A stretch of DNA of 64,000 nt from Mesorhizobium sp. M1C.F.Ca.ET.210.01.1.1 (GCF_004791585.1 NZ_SRUU01000003.1:124690-188689); one strand, 5' to 3'. Positions 1 through 9,035 are shown, numbered from the stretch's first letter. Program-made: numbers and translations. The notes: a model not told the origin generated them from the sequence alone.

Positions 1-754
1 CCAGGCGGCCGATCGGACGCGGCAACAGCCCAAGCAGCTTCAAGGGCCAGCTTATGTGGTAGGGGAAGGTGACTTCGAAGCCGCCCTTCCTGATGCCGCG
101 CGCCATGCGACGCGACGCGCGTTGCACAGGCATCAGGCTTGGCATCGGCAGCGTGTTCTTTTCCGTCAGCGGGGTGTCGACGAAGCCCGGGTTGATCACC
201 TGGATGCGGATATTCATCTTGTCGAAGTCGTATTTCAGCGATTCCGCCAGGATGTTGATCGCCGCCTTGGTGCCGCCATAGGCCGCGGTCGTCGGCCAGC
301 CGGAATAGGCCGTGACCGATCCGACCAGGACGACATGCCCGCGCCCTCGTGTGCGCATATAGTCGACCACGGGCACAAGGCCGTTGACGATGCCGAAATA
401 ATTGACGGCGAAGGAGCGGTGAAAATCACGCACCACCAGATGCTCGCCGGGGGTGGCGATGTAGTTGCCGGCGTTGAAGACGGCGAGCACGATCGGACCC
501 ATGTCCTTCTCGATCGCCGCGACCGTCCGCGCCATCCCGTCTTCGTCGGTCACATCGCAGGGAAAGGACTTCACATGGCCGGCCATCTGCGCCGTCTCGA
601 CCAGCAGCGTGTCGGCCGGGTCGCTCGGCAGCGCCGTCACCGCGACAGCATAGCCCTGCCTTGCGAGATCCTTGGCCAGCGCCCGGCCAAGGCCGCTGCT
701 GCCACCTGTGATCCAGACGACACCGTCTTTCGGGTTGGCCCGGTAGAGCGCCAT
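1..754 (-). CDS. SDR family NAD(P)-dependent oxidoreductase (3' end outside window)
   Basis: Reading from the ATG at 754, 251 codons are open to the left edge, so only the last few residues are missing if the protein has the usual length of about 250. The cofactor-binding TGxxxGxG pattern is at residues 16-23 (TGGSSGLG) and the structural NAG at 94-96. The catalytic triad is visible as S146, Y159 and K163 (YGGTK). This is a classical short-chain dehydrogenase fold, predicted cytoplasmic. The substrate cannot be read from the sequence. It is divergent from cysK, with about 220 bp between them. Confidence 0.85.
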   Translation of the reverse strand, partial: MALYRANPKDGVVWITGGSSGLGRALAKDLARQGYAVAVTALPSDPADTLLVETAQMAGHVKSFPCDVTDEDGMARTVAAIEKDMGPIVLAVFNAGNYIATPGEHLVVRDFHRSFAVNYFGIVNGLVPVVDYMRTRGRGHVVLVGSVTAYSGWPTTAAYGGTKAAINILAESLKYDFDKMNIRIQVINPGFVDTPLTEKNTLPMPSLMPVQRASRRMARGIRKGGFEVTFPYHISWPLKLLGLLPRPIGRL

Positions 755-920
755 TGAAAGCCCTGCGAATGTTTCCGCCGCGCTGGCCGATCGGACCCGC
801 GGCGCTAGTGCTCTAGCGGTGAAGAAATCGGATGAAAAGAGCGCTTTTGGGCGCATCGTCGAAATGATTGGCTGCGTTGCAGCGTCCGCAATGCGACTGG
901 ACCAGATAAAATCTTGCCTT

Positions 921-941
921 GAAACCGCGGCTTCCGGTTTC
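921..941 (+). promoter_or_regulatory. Hairpin in the cysK leader
   Basis: A 7-bp perfect stem, GAAACCG (921-927) and CGGTTTC (935-941), with a 7-nt loop lies 32 bases before the cysK ATG. No U-tract follows, so it is not a standard terminator. The role is unknown. It could be the end of a decayed repeat or a leader structure. Confidence 0.25.
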
Positions 942-973
942 TAGGGTCTCGCCGCACGCATAAAGGAATCCTC

Positions 974-2008
974 ATGCCTCGTAATGTGATCGAAGCGATC
1001 GGCAACACCCCCTTGATCCGGCTCAACAAGGCTTCGGACGCGACCGGCTGCGAGATCCTGGGCAAGGCCGAATTCATGAATCCGGGGCAATCGGTCAAGG
1101 ACCGGGCCGGCCTCTTCATCATCAGGGATGCCGAGCAGCGCGGACTTTTGAAACCTGGCGGGGTCATCGTCGAAGGGACCGCCGGCAACACCGGCATCGG
1201 CCTGACGCTGGTCGCCAAGGCGCTCGGCTACCGGACAGTGATCGTCATCCCCGACACACAGAGTCAGGAGAAGAAGGACACGATCAAGATCCTGGGCGCC
1301 GAACTGATCGAAGTACCGGCCGTGCCCTACAAGAATCCCAACAACTATGTGAAGCTGTCGGGGCGGCTCGCCGAGCAGCTGGCGCGGTCGGAGCCGAACG
1401 GCGCGATCTGGGCCAACCAGTTCGACAATGTCGCCAACCGCGACGGTCATATCCGCTCGACGGCCGAGGAAATCTGGAACCAGACCGGCGGCCGGGTCGA
1501 CGGCTTCGTGTCGGCCGTGGGCTCCGGCGGCACGCTCGCCGGCGTTGCGATCGGGCTCAAGGCCAAGAGCAAGGCCGTCAAGATCGCGCTTGCCGATCCG
1601 CTCGGCGCCGCCCTCTACCGCTTCTACACCAGAGGCGAGCTCAAGGCCGAGGGCAGCTCGATCACCGAAGGCATCGGCCAAGGCCGCATCACCGCCAATC
1701 TCGAGGGGTTCACGCCGGACTTCTCCTACCAGATCCCGGACGAGGAGGCGTTGCCGATCATCTTCGACCTGATCCAGGAGGAGGGGCTCTGCGTCGGCGG
1801 CTCGACCGGCATCAACATCGCCGGCGCCATCCGGCTTGCGCGCGAGCTCGGCCCCGGCCATACCATCGTGACAATCCTCGCCGACTACGGCACTCGCTAC
1901 CAGTCGAAGTTGTTCAATCCAGAATTCCTGCGCGGCAAGAACCTGCCGGTGCCGGGCTGGATGGAAGAGAAAGCCGACATCTCGGTGCCGTTCGAAAAGG
2001 TGGCGTGA
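974..2008 (+). CDS. cysK: Cysteine synthase A-type O-acetylserine sulfhydrylase
   Basis: A 344-residue PLP fold-type II enzyme that makes cysteine from O-acetylserine and sulfide. The PLP lysine is K42 in the SVKDR motif, the substrate loop TAGNTG lies near residue 73 and the glycine-rich phosphate loop GSGGT near 184. An AAGGAAT ribosome-binding site at 963-969 precedes the ATG. It is about 25 residues longer than enteric CysK. The stop overlaps the next gene (TGATG), so cysK, alaX, sseA and the GNAT gene form one transcription unit. A cystathionine beta-synthase-like activity cannot be excluded. Confidence 0.88.
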   Translation: MPRNVIEAIGNTPLIRLNKASDATGCEILGKAEFMNPGQSVKDRAGLFIIRDAEQRGLLKPGGVIVEGTAGNTGIGLTLVAKALGYRTVIVIPDTQSQEKKDTIKILGAELIEVPAVPYKNPNNYVKLSGRLAEQLARSEPNGAIWANQFDNVANRDGHIRSTAEEIWNQTGGRVDGFVSAVGSGGTLAGVAIGLKAKSKAVKIALADPLGAALYRFYTRGELKAEGSSITEGIGQGRITANLEGFTPDFSYQIPDEEALPIIFDLIQEEGLCVGGSTGINIAGAIRLARELGPGHTIVTILADYGTRYQSKLFNPEFLRGKNLPVPGWMEEKADISVPFEKVA

Positions 2009-2751
2009 TGGCGCAAAATACCGAAGCGATGTTTCGCGACGACGCCTATCTGAAGACGGCGGAGGCGCAAGTCGTCGCCATTAACGATCGCGGCGGCATC
2101 CTTCTCGATCGCACCATCTTCTACGCCACGTCGGGCGGACAGCCTGGCGATACCGGCATGCTTGAACGCGCCGACGGTGGCCGTATCGCGATCGCTGCCA
2201 CCATCACCGGCGAGACAAAGGACGAGATCATCCATGTTCCTGCGCCGGAACAGGCCTTGCCGGCGGTCGGCGAAAGGCTGAGGCTCGCCATCGACTGGGA
2301 GCGGCGGCATCTTCTGATGCGCATGCACTCCGCCTGCCATCTGCTCACCGTCGTCTGTCCGTTTCCGATCACCGGGGCGGCGGTCGCCGAGGATGACAGC
2401 CGCGTCGACTTCGACATTCCCGACGCCGGCTTCACCAAGGAGGATGTGACGGCGAGGCTGATGGAACTGGTGCGCGCCGATCATCCGATCTTCACGCGGC
2501 TGATCACCGACGGGGAACTTTCGGCCAACCCCGGGCTTGTGAAATCGAAGAATGTGCGGCCGCCCGTCGGCACCGGCAGGATCCGCCTGGTCTGCATCGG
2601 CGAGAATGCCTCGTTCGACAGCCAGCCCTGCGGCGGCACCCATGTGAAGAGCACCGGCGAGGTGGGCGAGATCCACGTCGGCAAGATCGAGAAAAAGGGC
2701 CGCGAGAACCGCCGCTTCCGCATCCGCTTCGGGCCAATGCCGGCGAATTGA
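2008..2751 (+). CDS. Alanyl-tRNA editing protein, AlaX type
   Basis: A free-standing homologue of the AlaRS editing domain, which hydrolyses mischarged tRNA(Ala), typically Ser-tRNA(Ala). Visible features are GGQPGDTG near residue 43, the zinc-type HxxxH (HSACH) near residue 105, and the second half CGGTH near 210. At 247 residues it fits the longer AlaX class. The ATG at 2008 overlaps the cysK stop; a GTG one codon upstream is possible. Its coupling to cysteine synthesis suggests co-regulation with sulfur amino-acid supply, which is an inference. Confidence 0.85.
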   Translation: MAQNTEAMFRDDAYLKTAEAQVVAINDRGGILLDRTIFYATSGGQPGDTGMLERADGGRIAIAATITGETKDEIIHVPAPEQALPAVGERLRLAIDWERRHLLMRMHSACHLLTVVCPFPITGAAVAEDDSRVDFDIPDAGFTKEDVTARLMELVRADHPIFTRLITDGELSANPGLVKSKNVRPPVGTGRIRLVCIGENASFDSQPCGGTHVKSTGEVGEIHVGKIEKKGRENRRFRIRFGPMPAN

Positions 2752-2798
2752 CGGGTCAAGACGGGCGAGCATCGCGAGAAGCGGCAGGAGCAGGAAAT

Positions 2799-3650
2799 AT
2801 GGCTGAGGACAGCCCTTTCATCGTCGACGCGGAGTGGCTCGAGAAGCGGTTGGGCACACCCGGGGTCACCATCATCGACGCTTCTTGGTACCTGCCGGCG
2901 CAGAAGCGCGACGCACGCGCCGAATATGACGCCGCCCATATTCCGGGCGCCCTTTTCCTTGATCAGGACGCCGTCTCGGACCCTGATTCCAAGCTGCCGC
3001 ATACTTTGGCGTCGCCCCAGTATTTCGCGCAATATGTCGGCTCCATGGGCGTCTCTGCCGACGACACGATCGTCGTCTATGATGGGCCGGGCTTCTTCTC
3101 GGCGCCGCGCGCCTGGTGGATGTTCCGCGTCATGGGCGTGTTCCAGGTCTATATCCTGAACGGCGGCTTCGACCGCTGGAAGGCGGAAGGCCGGCCGGTG
3201 ACGGCGGAGCGGACCAGGATAGCGCCTTGCGTCTTTTATGCCGATTTCGACGCGAGCCGGGTCGTCAGCCTCGACGAGATGCGCCGGATTGTCGGAAGCG
3301 GGGAAAGCCAGATCGCCGATGCGCGTTCGCCCGGGCGTTTTGCCGGAACCGATCCGGAACCGCGTCCCGGCGTCCGTTCCGGCCATATGCCCGGCGCTCG
3401 CAACGTTCCGATTGCTGCCCTTGCCGAGAACGGCGAGCTGCTGTCCAGGGACGGCTTGCGCAAGGTGATCGAGGATGCCGGCATCGATCTTTCCAAGCGG
3501 GTCGTCACCTCGTGCGGGTCGGGTATCACCGCAGCGGCGATCACGCTGGCGCTGGAGACTCTTGGCCACTCCGACAACAGGCTGTACGACGGCTCATGGA
3601 CCGAATGGGGCGGGCTCTCCGACACGCCCGTGGTGACGGGCAAGGAATGA
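2799..3650 (+). CDS. sseA: 3-mercaptopyruvate/thiosulfate sulfurtransferase (tandem rhodanese)
   Basis: A 283-residue two-domain rhodanese. The N-terminal inactive domain is followed by an active domain with the catalytic cysteine C239 in the CGSGITA loop, which is the mercaptopyruvate sulfurtransferase type. The ATG at 2799 was chosen over an in-frame alternative start at 2748 because CAGGAG lies 8 bases upstream and family members begin here. The stop overlaps the ATG of the GNAT gene (ATGA). It fits the sulfur theme of the operon. Confidence 0.88.
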   Translation: MAEDSPFIVDAEWLEKRLGTPGVTIIDASWYLPAQKRDARAEYDAAHIPGALFLDQDAVSDPDSKLPHTLASPQYFAQYVGSMGVSADDTIVVYDGPGFFSAPRAWWMFRVMGVFQVYILNGGFDRWKAEGRPVTAERTRIAPCVFYADFDASRVVSLDEMRRIVGSGESQIADARSPGRFAGTDPEPRPGVRSGHMPGARNVPIAALAENGELLSRDGLRKVIEDAGIDLSKRVVTSCGSGITAAAITLALETLGHSDNRLYDGSWTEWGGLSDTPVVTGKE

Positions 3651-4219
3651 CGGCGATGGAAAACGGTGCGCCGAAGGATATCGAGGTCACGGTCACATTC
3701 CTCGAAATGCATGCGCCGCCGGCGGCGTCGCCGCCGGTTCCCTATAACCGCCAGATCGCGCTCTTGAAGACCAGGGACATCCCGCTGCATTTCTACCGCT
3801 ACCTGATGGACCGGGTGGGGCGGAAATGGCACTGGGTCAATGTGCTGCGGCTGAGCGATGAAGAACTGGCCGCTGGCCTGCACCGCGAGGATCGCGACAT
3901 CAGGGTGCTTTACCTGGACGGTTCTCCAGCCGGCTTCTTCGACCTCAAGCCGCATCTGCCGGACGAAGTGGAACTCGCCTATTTCGGCATGATGGAGCAC
4001 GCGCACGGCCAGGGCATCGGGCGCTGGTTCCTGGGTGCTGCGATTTCGGCTGCCTGGGCGCACGGGCCGAAGCGCGTCACGGTCCAGACCTGCACGCTCG
4101 ACCATCCGGCGGCGCTGCCGCTTTATCAGAAGCTCGGCTTTGCGCCTGTGGCGCAGAAGAAGGAGGTCGTCCATCCGCTGACCTTCGCCGAGCGCTCGGC
4201 AAGTGTGATGCGGCCGTAG
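3647..4219 (+). CDS. GNAT family N-acetyltransferase
   Basis: A 190-residue protein with a C-terminal GNAT fold. The acetyl-CoA-binding motif is HGQGIGRWFL near residue 124, followed by a helix and the typical terminal strand region (ALPLYQKLGF). It is the last gene of the cysK operon, translationally coupled to sseA through ATGA. An alternative ATG lies 9 bases downstream. The substrate is unknown. Confidence 0.8.
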   Translation: MTAMENGAPKDIEVTVTFLEMHAPPAASPPVPYNRQIALLKTRDIPLHFYRYLMDRVGRKWHWVNVLRLSDEELAAGLHREDRDIRVLYLDGSPAGFFDLKPHLPDEVELAYFGMMEHAHGQGIGRWFLGAAISAAWAHGPKRVTVQTCTLDHPAALPLYQKLGFAPVAQKKEVVHPLTFAERSASVMRP

Positions 4220-4279
4220 TCAGGGGCGGAGCGCCGGACAATAGGAACAAACCGATCGGCCGGTCGCGCCGATGCCGGC

Positions 4280-4690
4280 CTACGCCACCGGCGGCGGCTG
4301 GCCCTCGAACGTCGGCAGCGAGGTGTCGATGCAGGCCCAGGCGGGCGCCATGGTCGTCCAGATCGTCGCTGCCGGCCTGATCATGTTCGGATCGTCCAGC
4401 GTGCCGGCGCGCACGAAGATCAAATGCGGGCGCGACTCCGCTTCGCTAAAGAGATGCACGCCACAGGCTGGACAGAAGCGCCGGTGCATCCTGTTGCCGC
4501 TATCGGCAACGCTCTCATAATCGCGCGTCTCGCCGGCGATCCTGATGTGCGTCGTCAGGAAGCAGACGCTCACCGCGGCGTTGCCGGCCGCGATATACTG
4601 GCAGAAGCGGCACCAGCACATACGCGCGGTGATCGGCTCCGCGCGGCTCTCGTAGCGGACTGCGCCACACAGGCATCCCCCAGTGATCAT
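4280..4690 (-). CDS. GFA family zinc-binding protein
   Basis: A 136-residue protein with the zinc-ligand pattern of the glutathione-dependent formaldehyde-activating family: GGCLCG at residues 4-9, CWCRFC at 25-30 and CPACG at 73-77. Most members are of unknown function and do not activate formaldehyde. It is convergent with the GNAT gene. A second, unlinked GFA protein lies at 46278. The start at 4690 has only a weak ribosome-binding site. Confidence 0.82.
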   Translation of the reverse strand: MITGGCLCGAVRYESRAEPITARMCWCRFCQYIAAGNAAVSVCFLTTHIRIAGETRDYESVADSGNRMHRRFCPACGVHLFSEAESRPHLIFVRAGTLDDPNMIRPAATIWTTMAPAWACIDTSLPTFEGQPPPVA

Positions 4691-4915
4691 GCTCGGATCA
4701 TCGCCAGACCTCGGGCCCCCCGCGCCCACCGTGTTCAGGATCATCATGGCTCGGAGCGCCGTGTCTGGCGAGTCCGATAGCTCCAGTGTGTGATTTCGGG
4801 TTCGAAATATTTCGACATTGCGCTCCGAGCGATGCGCGGCCGCTTGGCAGGAATCGGGTGGGACCACTTCGGTCTCGAGCATAACTTCCGGCCGAAGGAC
4901 ATCGGAGATTTTGCC

Positions 4916-5428
4916 ATGGGCATCCTGTTCAAAGCCTTGCCGACCGAAGCCGTGCGTGCCTTGCAGCGGGGAGGGCCCGACGCCTATGGCCACACGCCGG
5001 AGCGAAGGACTTCCGACGGCGACGGTGTGCCGTGCCGGCATTGCATGAAGAACGTTGCGGAAGGCGATGGCTATCTGATCCTCGCATACCGCCCGTTCCC
5101 GGAGCTTCAGCCCTATGCCGAGACCGGGCCGATTTTCCTGCATGCGCAGGAATGCGAGCGCGCCGCGGAGGCGGACGCACTGCCCGAGATGCTCGAAAGC
5201 ACTGACTACATCGTGCGCGGTTACGGCAAGGACGATCGCATCGTCTACGGCAGCGGCGCCGTCATTGCGACCGGCGATATCGCGGCCCGCGCCGAGACTT
5301 TGTTCGAGCGCGACGACATCGCCTACATCCATGTCCGCTCGGCGCGCAACAATTGCTACCAGTGCCGCATCGAGCGGGCGTCAGGGAAAAAAGATGCCCG
5401 CCGATGGTCTGGCGGGCAGTTGGGGTAA
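4916..5428 (+). CDS. DUF1203 domain-containing protein
   Basis: A 170-residue cytoplasmic protein that resembles the DUF1203 family along its length, with a CRHC pair near residue 42 and a C-terminal RNNCYQC pair. Function is unknown. The ATG at 4916 has CGGAG 8 bases upstream and matches the usual family start. An in-frame upstream ATG at 4790 would add 42 unlikely residues. A 7-bp GC hairpin (5396-5417) lies inside the last codons. Confidence 0.75.
   Translation: MGILFKALPTEAVRALQRGGPDAYGHTPERRTSDGDGVPCRHCMKNVAEGDGYLILAYRPFPELQPYAETGPIFLHAQECERAAEADALPEMLESTDYIVRGYGKDDRIVYGSGAVIATGDIAARAETLFERDDIAYIHVRSARNNCYQCRIERASGKKDARRWSGGQLG
5389..5417 (-). terminator. Possible minus-strand intrinsic terminator inside the DUF1203 3' end
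   Basis: The stem GGCGGGC (5411-5417) with GCCCGCC (5396-5402) and an 8-nt loop is followed, when read on the minus strand, by ATC and then six T residues. It would stop transcription arriving from the ald side. A stronger terminator lies closer to ald. Confidence 0.35.
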
Positions 5429-5502
5429 AAGCCTGCGACAGAAGCCATTGGCGAAATCGCCAAGCAGGCCGGTCGTGTCTAGGCATTTTTACCGGACGTC
5501 GA

Positions 5503-5520
5503 ATGTGAAACACTTCACAT
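5503..5520. promoter_or_regulatory. CRP/FNR-like operator palindrome
   Basis: ATGTGAAACACTTCACAT is a perfect inverted repeat with 7-bp arms and a 4-bp centre. It contains TGTGA-N6-TCACA, the textbook CRP consensus. It lies in a gap with no protein gene and about 65-70 bases upstream of the first hairpin of a candidate small RNA. Which CRP-family protein would bind it in a rhizobium is not known from the sequence. Confidence 0.5.
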
Positions 5521-5579
5521 AACGCATGTTGGCGGCAGCAAGCATCGGCGAAGCCGCGCGAGCGCTGTCGTACTCCCGT

Positions 5580-5682
5580 CGCATAACAACGCTAAAAGGG
5601 TAGCGTTGATCGACTGCCGACCGCGGATGGACCGGCGGCATGTCACAACATCGAGGAAGCGGGGCCTTGGCTCCGCTTTTTT
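5580..5682 (+). ncRNA. Candidate small RNA with 5' hairpin and intrinsic terminator
   Basis: Between the DUF1203 gene and ald there is no convincing ORF, but there is an ordered RNA-like layout. It starts with a perfect 8-bp hairpin CAACGCTA/TAGCGTTG with a 6-nt loop (5587-5608). A GC-rich middle follows, then a terminator hairpin with six U residues ending at 5682. A CRP-like palindrome lies upstream. The 5' end is not defined, because no clear -10/-35 pair was found. It is a structural prediction only. Confidence 0.35.
5657..5682 (+). terminator. Intrinsic terminator, plus strand
   Basis: AAGCGG (5657-5662) pairs with CCGCTT around a short GGCC/GGCT-containing loop and runs into T6 (5677-5682). 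The only upstream plus-strand units are the candidate small RNA and, further away, the DUF1203 gene. Confidence 0.6.
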
Positions 5683-5701
5683 GTTGCCCGGATTTCTCTC
5701 G

Positions 5702-5732
5702 AAAAAAAGCCCGCCGGAAGGAACCGGCGGGC
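5702..5732 (-). terminator. Rho-independent terminator downstream of ald
   Basis: A perfect 9-bp stem, GCCCGCCGG (5709-5717) and CCGGCGGGC (5724-5732), with a 6-nt loop. Read on the minus strand it is followed by seven T residues (5708-5702). It lies about 130 bases after the ald stop, beyond the palindromic repeat. Confidence 0.8.
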
Positions 5733-5763
5733 GCGACAGGAGGAAGCTCTTGTTAGTGTTAAA

Positions 5764-5862
5764 GCATGTCTCCCGAAAGTGGGAACTGGTTTCGGGACAA
5801 AGACATGCGTAAAATCAAGAACCTAAAGCGCATGGAGCGAATCTGAAAGATCGCGACGCACT

Positions 5863-5866
<4 letters not shown>
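5764..5866. repeat. Rhizobial-type intergenic palindromic repeat overlapping the ald stop codon
   Basis: Two adjacent stem-loops. In the first, GCATGTC-TCCCGAAA (5764-5778) pairs with TTTCGGGA (5790-5797) and GACATGC (5802-5808). In the second, CTAAAG (5823-5828) pairs with CTTTAG (5861-5866), with GAGCGA/ATCGC-type inner pairing. This two-part layout matches dispersed repeats common in Mesorhizobium and Rhizobium genomes. The right-hand arm contains the ald stop codon (5863-5865). Confidence 0.65.
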
Positions 5867-6978
<1,112 letters not shown>

Positions 6979-7150
6979 TTTCTTCTCCTGTCCGGCCCTT
7001 GAAAGGGCGCTCTCCCTGTCATTTCGTGCATGCAGCCGGCACCAAAACGCCGCGCGATCTCGGGCGACATGCAATAGACGCAGTCAACCACGAATCGTTC
7101 CGTATGTGTTTGCGAATGCACTTGCGGCAGGTGGTCTTCTTCGATAATCG

Positions 7151-7158
7151 TTGCGCAA
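7151..7158. promoter_or_regulatory. TTGCGCAA palindrome in the ald-regulator intergenic region
   Basis: An 8-bp palindrome in the 211-bp divergent region between ald and the Lrp-type gene, close to related half-sites TTTGCGAAT and CTTGCGGCA around 7109-7130. Spaced half-sites of this sort are what Lrp-family octamers bind, so this is a plausible operator. No binding evidence exists in the sequence itself. Confidence 0.3.
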
Positions 7159-7189
7159 ATTGCCGTCATCTTCGCAGGAATCACGAAAA

Positions 7190-7663
7190 ATGCCGCTCGA
7201 CAGGATTGATATCGCCATTCTGGAGACATTGCAGAAGGATGGTCGGATGCCTAATGCGGCGCTGGCCGAGAAGGTTGGACTGTCGCAATCGGCCTGCTCG
7301 CGGCGGCTCGACAATCTGGAGAAATCCGGAACCATCCGCGGCTATCACGCGCGGCTGTCGAATGCGGCGCTTGGCCACCAGATGACGGCGATCGTGCATA
7401 TATCGCTATCGGGACAATTCGAGAAGACGCTGTCGGATTTCGAGGCGGCGATCAAACGCTGCCCGAACGTGCTGTCCTGTCACCTGATGTCGGGTGAATA
7501 CGACTACATCCTGCGCATCGCGGCGAAGGACCTTGTCGATTATGAGCGCATCCATAAGGAATGGCTGTCGGCCATGCCACATGTGACGAAGATCAATTCG
7601 TCCTTTGCCTTGCGTGAGATTGTCGATCGCACGGCGGTCGGGTTAAGGCCCGAGATGGCCTAA
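7190..7663 (+). CDS. Lrp/AsnC family transcriptional regulator, probable regulator of ald
   Basis: A 157-residue protein with an N-terminal winged HTH (residues about 4-62, including KVGLSQSACSRRLDNLE) and a C-terminal ligand-binding RAM/AsnC domain (VLSCHLMSGEYDYILRIA). The ATG at 7190 has AGGAA 9 bases upstream; the extension to 7151 is dropped. Divergent placement next to alanine dehydrogenase matches AldR-type activators. Its stop overlaps the convergent gene's stop by 3 bases. Confidence 0.9.
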   Translation: MPLDRIDIAILETLQKDGRMPNAALAEKVGLSQSACSRRLDNLEKSGTIRGYHARLSNAALGHQMTAIVHISLSGQFEKTLSDFEAAIKRCPNVLSCHLMSGEYDYILRIAAKDLVDYERIHKEWLSAMPHVTKINSSFALREIVDRTAVGLRPEMA

Positions 7664-8076
7664 CGCCAAAGGCACACCCGGACGTCCTTCCCCACATAGC
7701 ATGCGCCCTCGCGCCGGAGTTCTCCCCAATCTCCTGGTTCACCGTGAGTGGCGCGAATATCCGAGTTCCCATAGCCTGCCCAAAAATCACCGTCCTTGTA
7801 TACCACTGCCCAGTAATCTTTGGAGATTTCACCAGCTCCACTGTTCGTATCATGATAGTCGATACCTGCGAAAACTTGTCGAGGCCCCTGGATATTGAAA
7901 TCGCCGCCCTTCTCGATTTGATAGGAGCATCTTCCGGATATGCGAGTCTGCCCGTTAACAATGAGCAGGCAGCGGCCCCATTTATAGCCGCTCGGCAAAC
8001 GATGCTGTGGTTGCGCATGCGACGGCGAAAAGGAAAACGCTATTGCAAGGGCAGCCGCTGTAGTTCGCCTGATCAT
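7660..8076 (-). CDS. Small secreted protein of unknown function
   Basis: A 138-residue protein with a clear signal peptide (MIRRTTAAALAIAFSFSPSHA, cleavage near residue 21). The mature part has four cysteines, which would suit two disulfides, and is rich in aromatic and glycine residues. No family was recognised. It runs convergent to the Lrp-type gene with overlapping stop codons. Base composition is less GC-rich than the neighbours. Confidence 0.6.
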   Translation of the reverse strand: MIRRTTAAALAIAFSFSPSHAQPQHRLPSGYKWGRCLLIVNGQTRISGRCSYQIEKGGDFNIQGPRQVFAGIDYHDTNSGAGEISKDYWAVVYKDGDFWAGYGNSDIRATHGEPGDWGELRREGACYVGKDVRVCLWR

Positions 8077-8210
8077 CTGTCATCCGTTGTGAAGCAGCCA
8101 ATCTCGGAGCGGCCGGACACTGTTGAATCCGCCCAGAGCGCATGTCGAACAGTCCTGCACAGCCTGGTCCTTGAAGATCATATTACTTGTCGACCAAGTC
8201 GGACAGGCTC

Positions 8211-8861
8211 TTAAACTTCGGTGACGATCCGATCCATCGGGATATCGTGCGGCTGCGGGTAGATGGTCGGGATGCGCTGCAACTCGTAGCCGACCCCGAT
8301 CACCAGCGGCCTGAACGGCATCGCGGCCAGCGTGCGGTCGTAGAAGCCGCCGCCATAGCCCAGCCGGTAATTGCCGGGGCCGATGCCGACCATCGGCGAG
8401 ATGACGATGTCCGGCAGCACCGGATCGCCTTCGGCCGGGATCGGGATGTTCCAGACGCCTTTTTCCAGACGGTCGCCGGGCGCATAGGCGCGAAACACCA
8501 GCGGCTGGCCCATCTGGATGACGACGGGCAGAGCCGTGCGGCCGCCTCGCGCATTGATCGAAGTCATCCAGCCGCGCAAGTCCGGCTCACCACGGAACGG
8601 CCAGTAGAGGCTGACCATGCGGCCGGAAACGTCGCCGATCAGCATGTCTAGGCCATCGGCAATGCGCGCAGACATGGCCACGCGCGCGTCGGCGGAAACC
8701 GCAAGCCGGGCGCCGATCAACCGTTCGCGCTCTGCCTTGCGCCAGCGCCTGACATCGGTCCAGTCGGTGAGCGGCGTCTGATAAGCCGGGTCGAGCTCGT
8801 GCATGAAACAAGGCGGCGAGGCGTATTGGGCCGGGCCTTCGTCGTCGCGGTTGTCAGTCAT
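8211..8861 (-). CDS. 5-formyltetrahydrofolate cyclo-ligase
   Basis: A 216-residue enzyme converting 5-formyl-THF to 5,10-methenyl-THF with ATP. The family signature GYGGGFYDRTL is near residue 165, and the basic RKxxR-type nucleotide region follows an N-terminal extension of about 40 residues, typical of rhizobial forms. The ATG at 8861 is preceded by GGGAGCC. In many proteobacteria the 6S RNA gene lies just upstream of this gene, and a candidate is seen here. Confidence 0.88.
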   Translation of the reverse strand: MTDNRDDEGPAQYASPPCFMHELDPAYQTPLTDWTDVRRWRKAERERLIGARLAVSADARVAMSARIADGLDMLIGDVSGRMVSLYWPFRGEPDLRGWMTSINARGGRTALPVVIQMGQPLVFRAYAPGDRLEKGVWNIPIPAEGDPVLPDIVISPMVGIGPGNYRLGYGGGFYDRTLAAMPFRPLVIGVGYELQRIPTIYPQPHDIPMDRIVTEV

Positions 8862-8877
8862 GCTTGGCTCCCATCGT

Positions 8878-9000
8878 TCCGGTCCCACGCTATACACGGC
8901 ACTAGGGGCCGGCATGCGCGTTCACGACACCGGGCGACGACTCCCAGGCAATGGCCCCGAACAAGGCAACGTTGTTGCAGTGCACAAAACCGCCTACATC
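8878..9000 (-). ncRNA. ssrS: Candidate 6S RNA
   Basis: Read on the minus strand, the gap upstream of the cyclo-ligase contains TGTTCGGGGCCATTGCC, later GTGAACGCGCATGCC and then GGCCCC. GGGGCC pairs with GGCCCC and leaves an unpaired bubble on both sides, which is the 6S layout. The TGTTCG and GCATGC elements sit in the same order as in enteric 6S RNA. The location next to the ygfA homologue also fits. Ends are approximate and no covariance check was possible. Confidence 0.38.
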
Positions 9001-9035
9001 TAGGCAGTTGGGTTGGTTTGGCGAGGTGACTGAAA

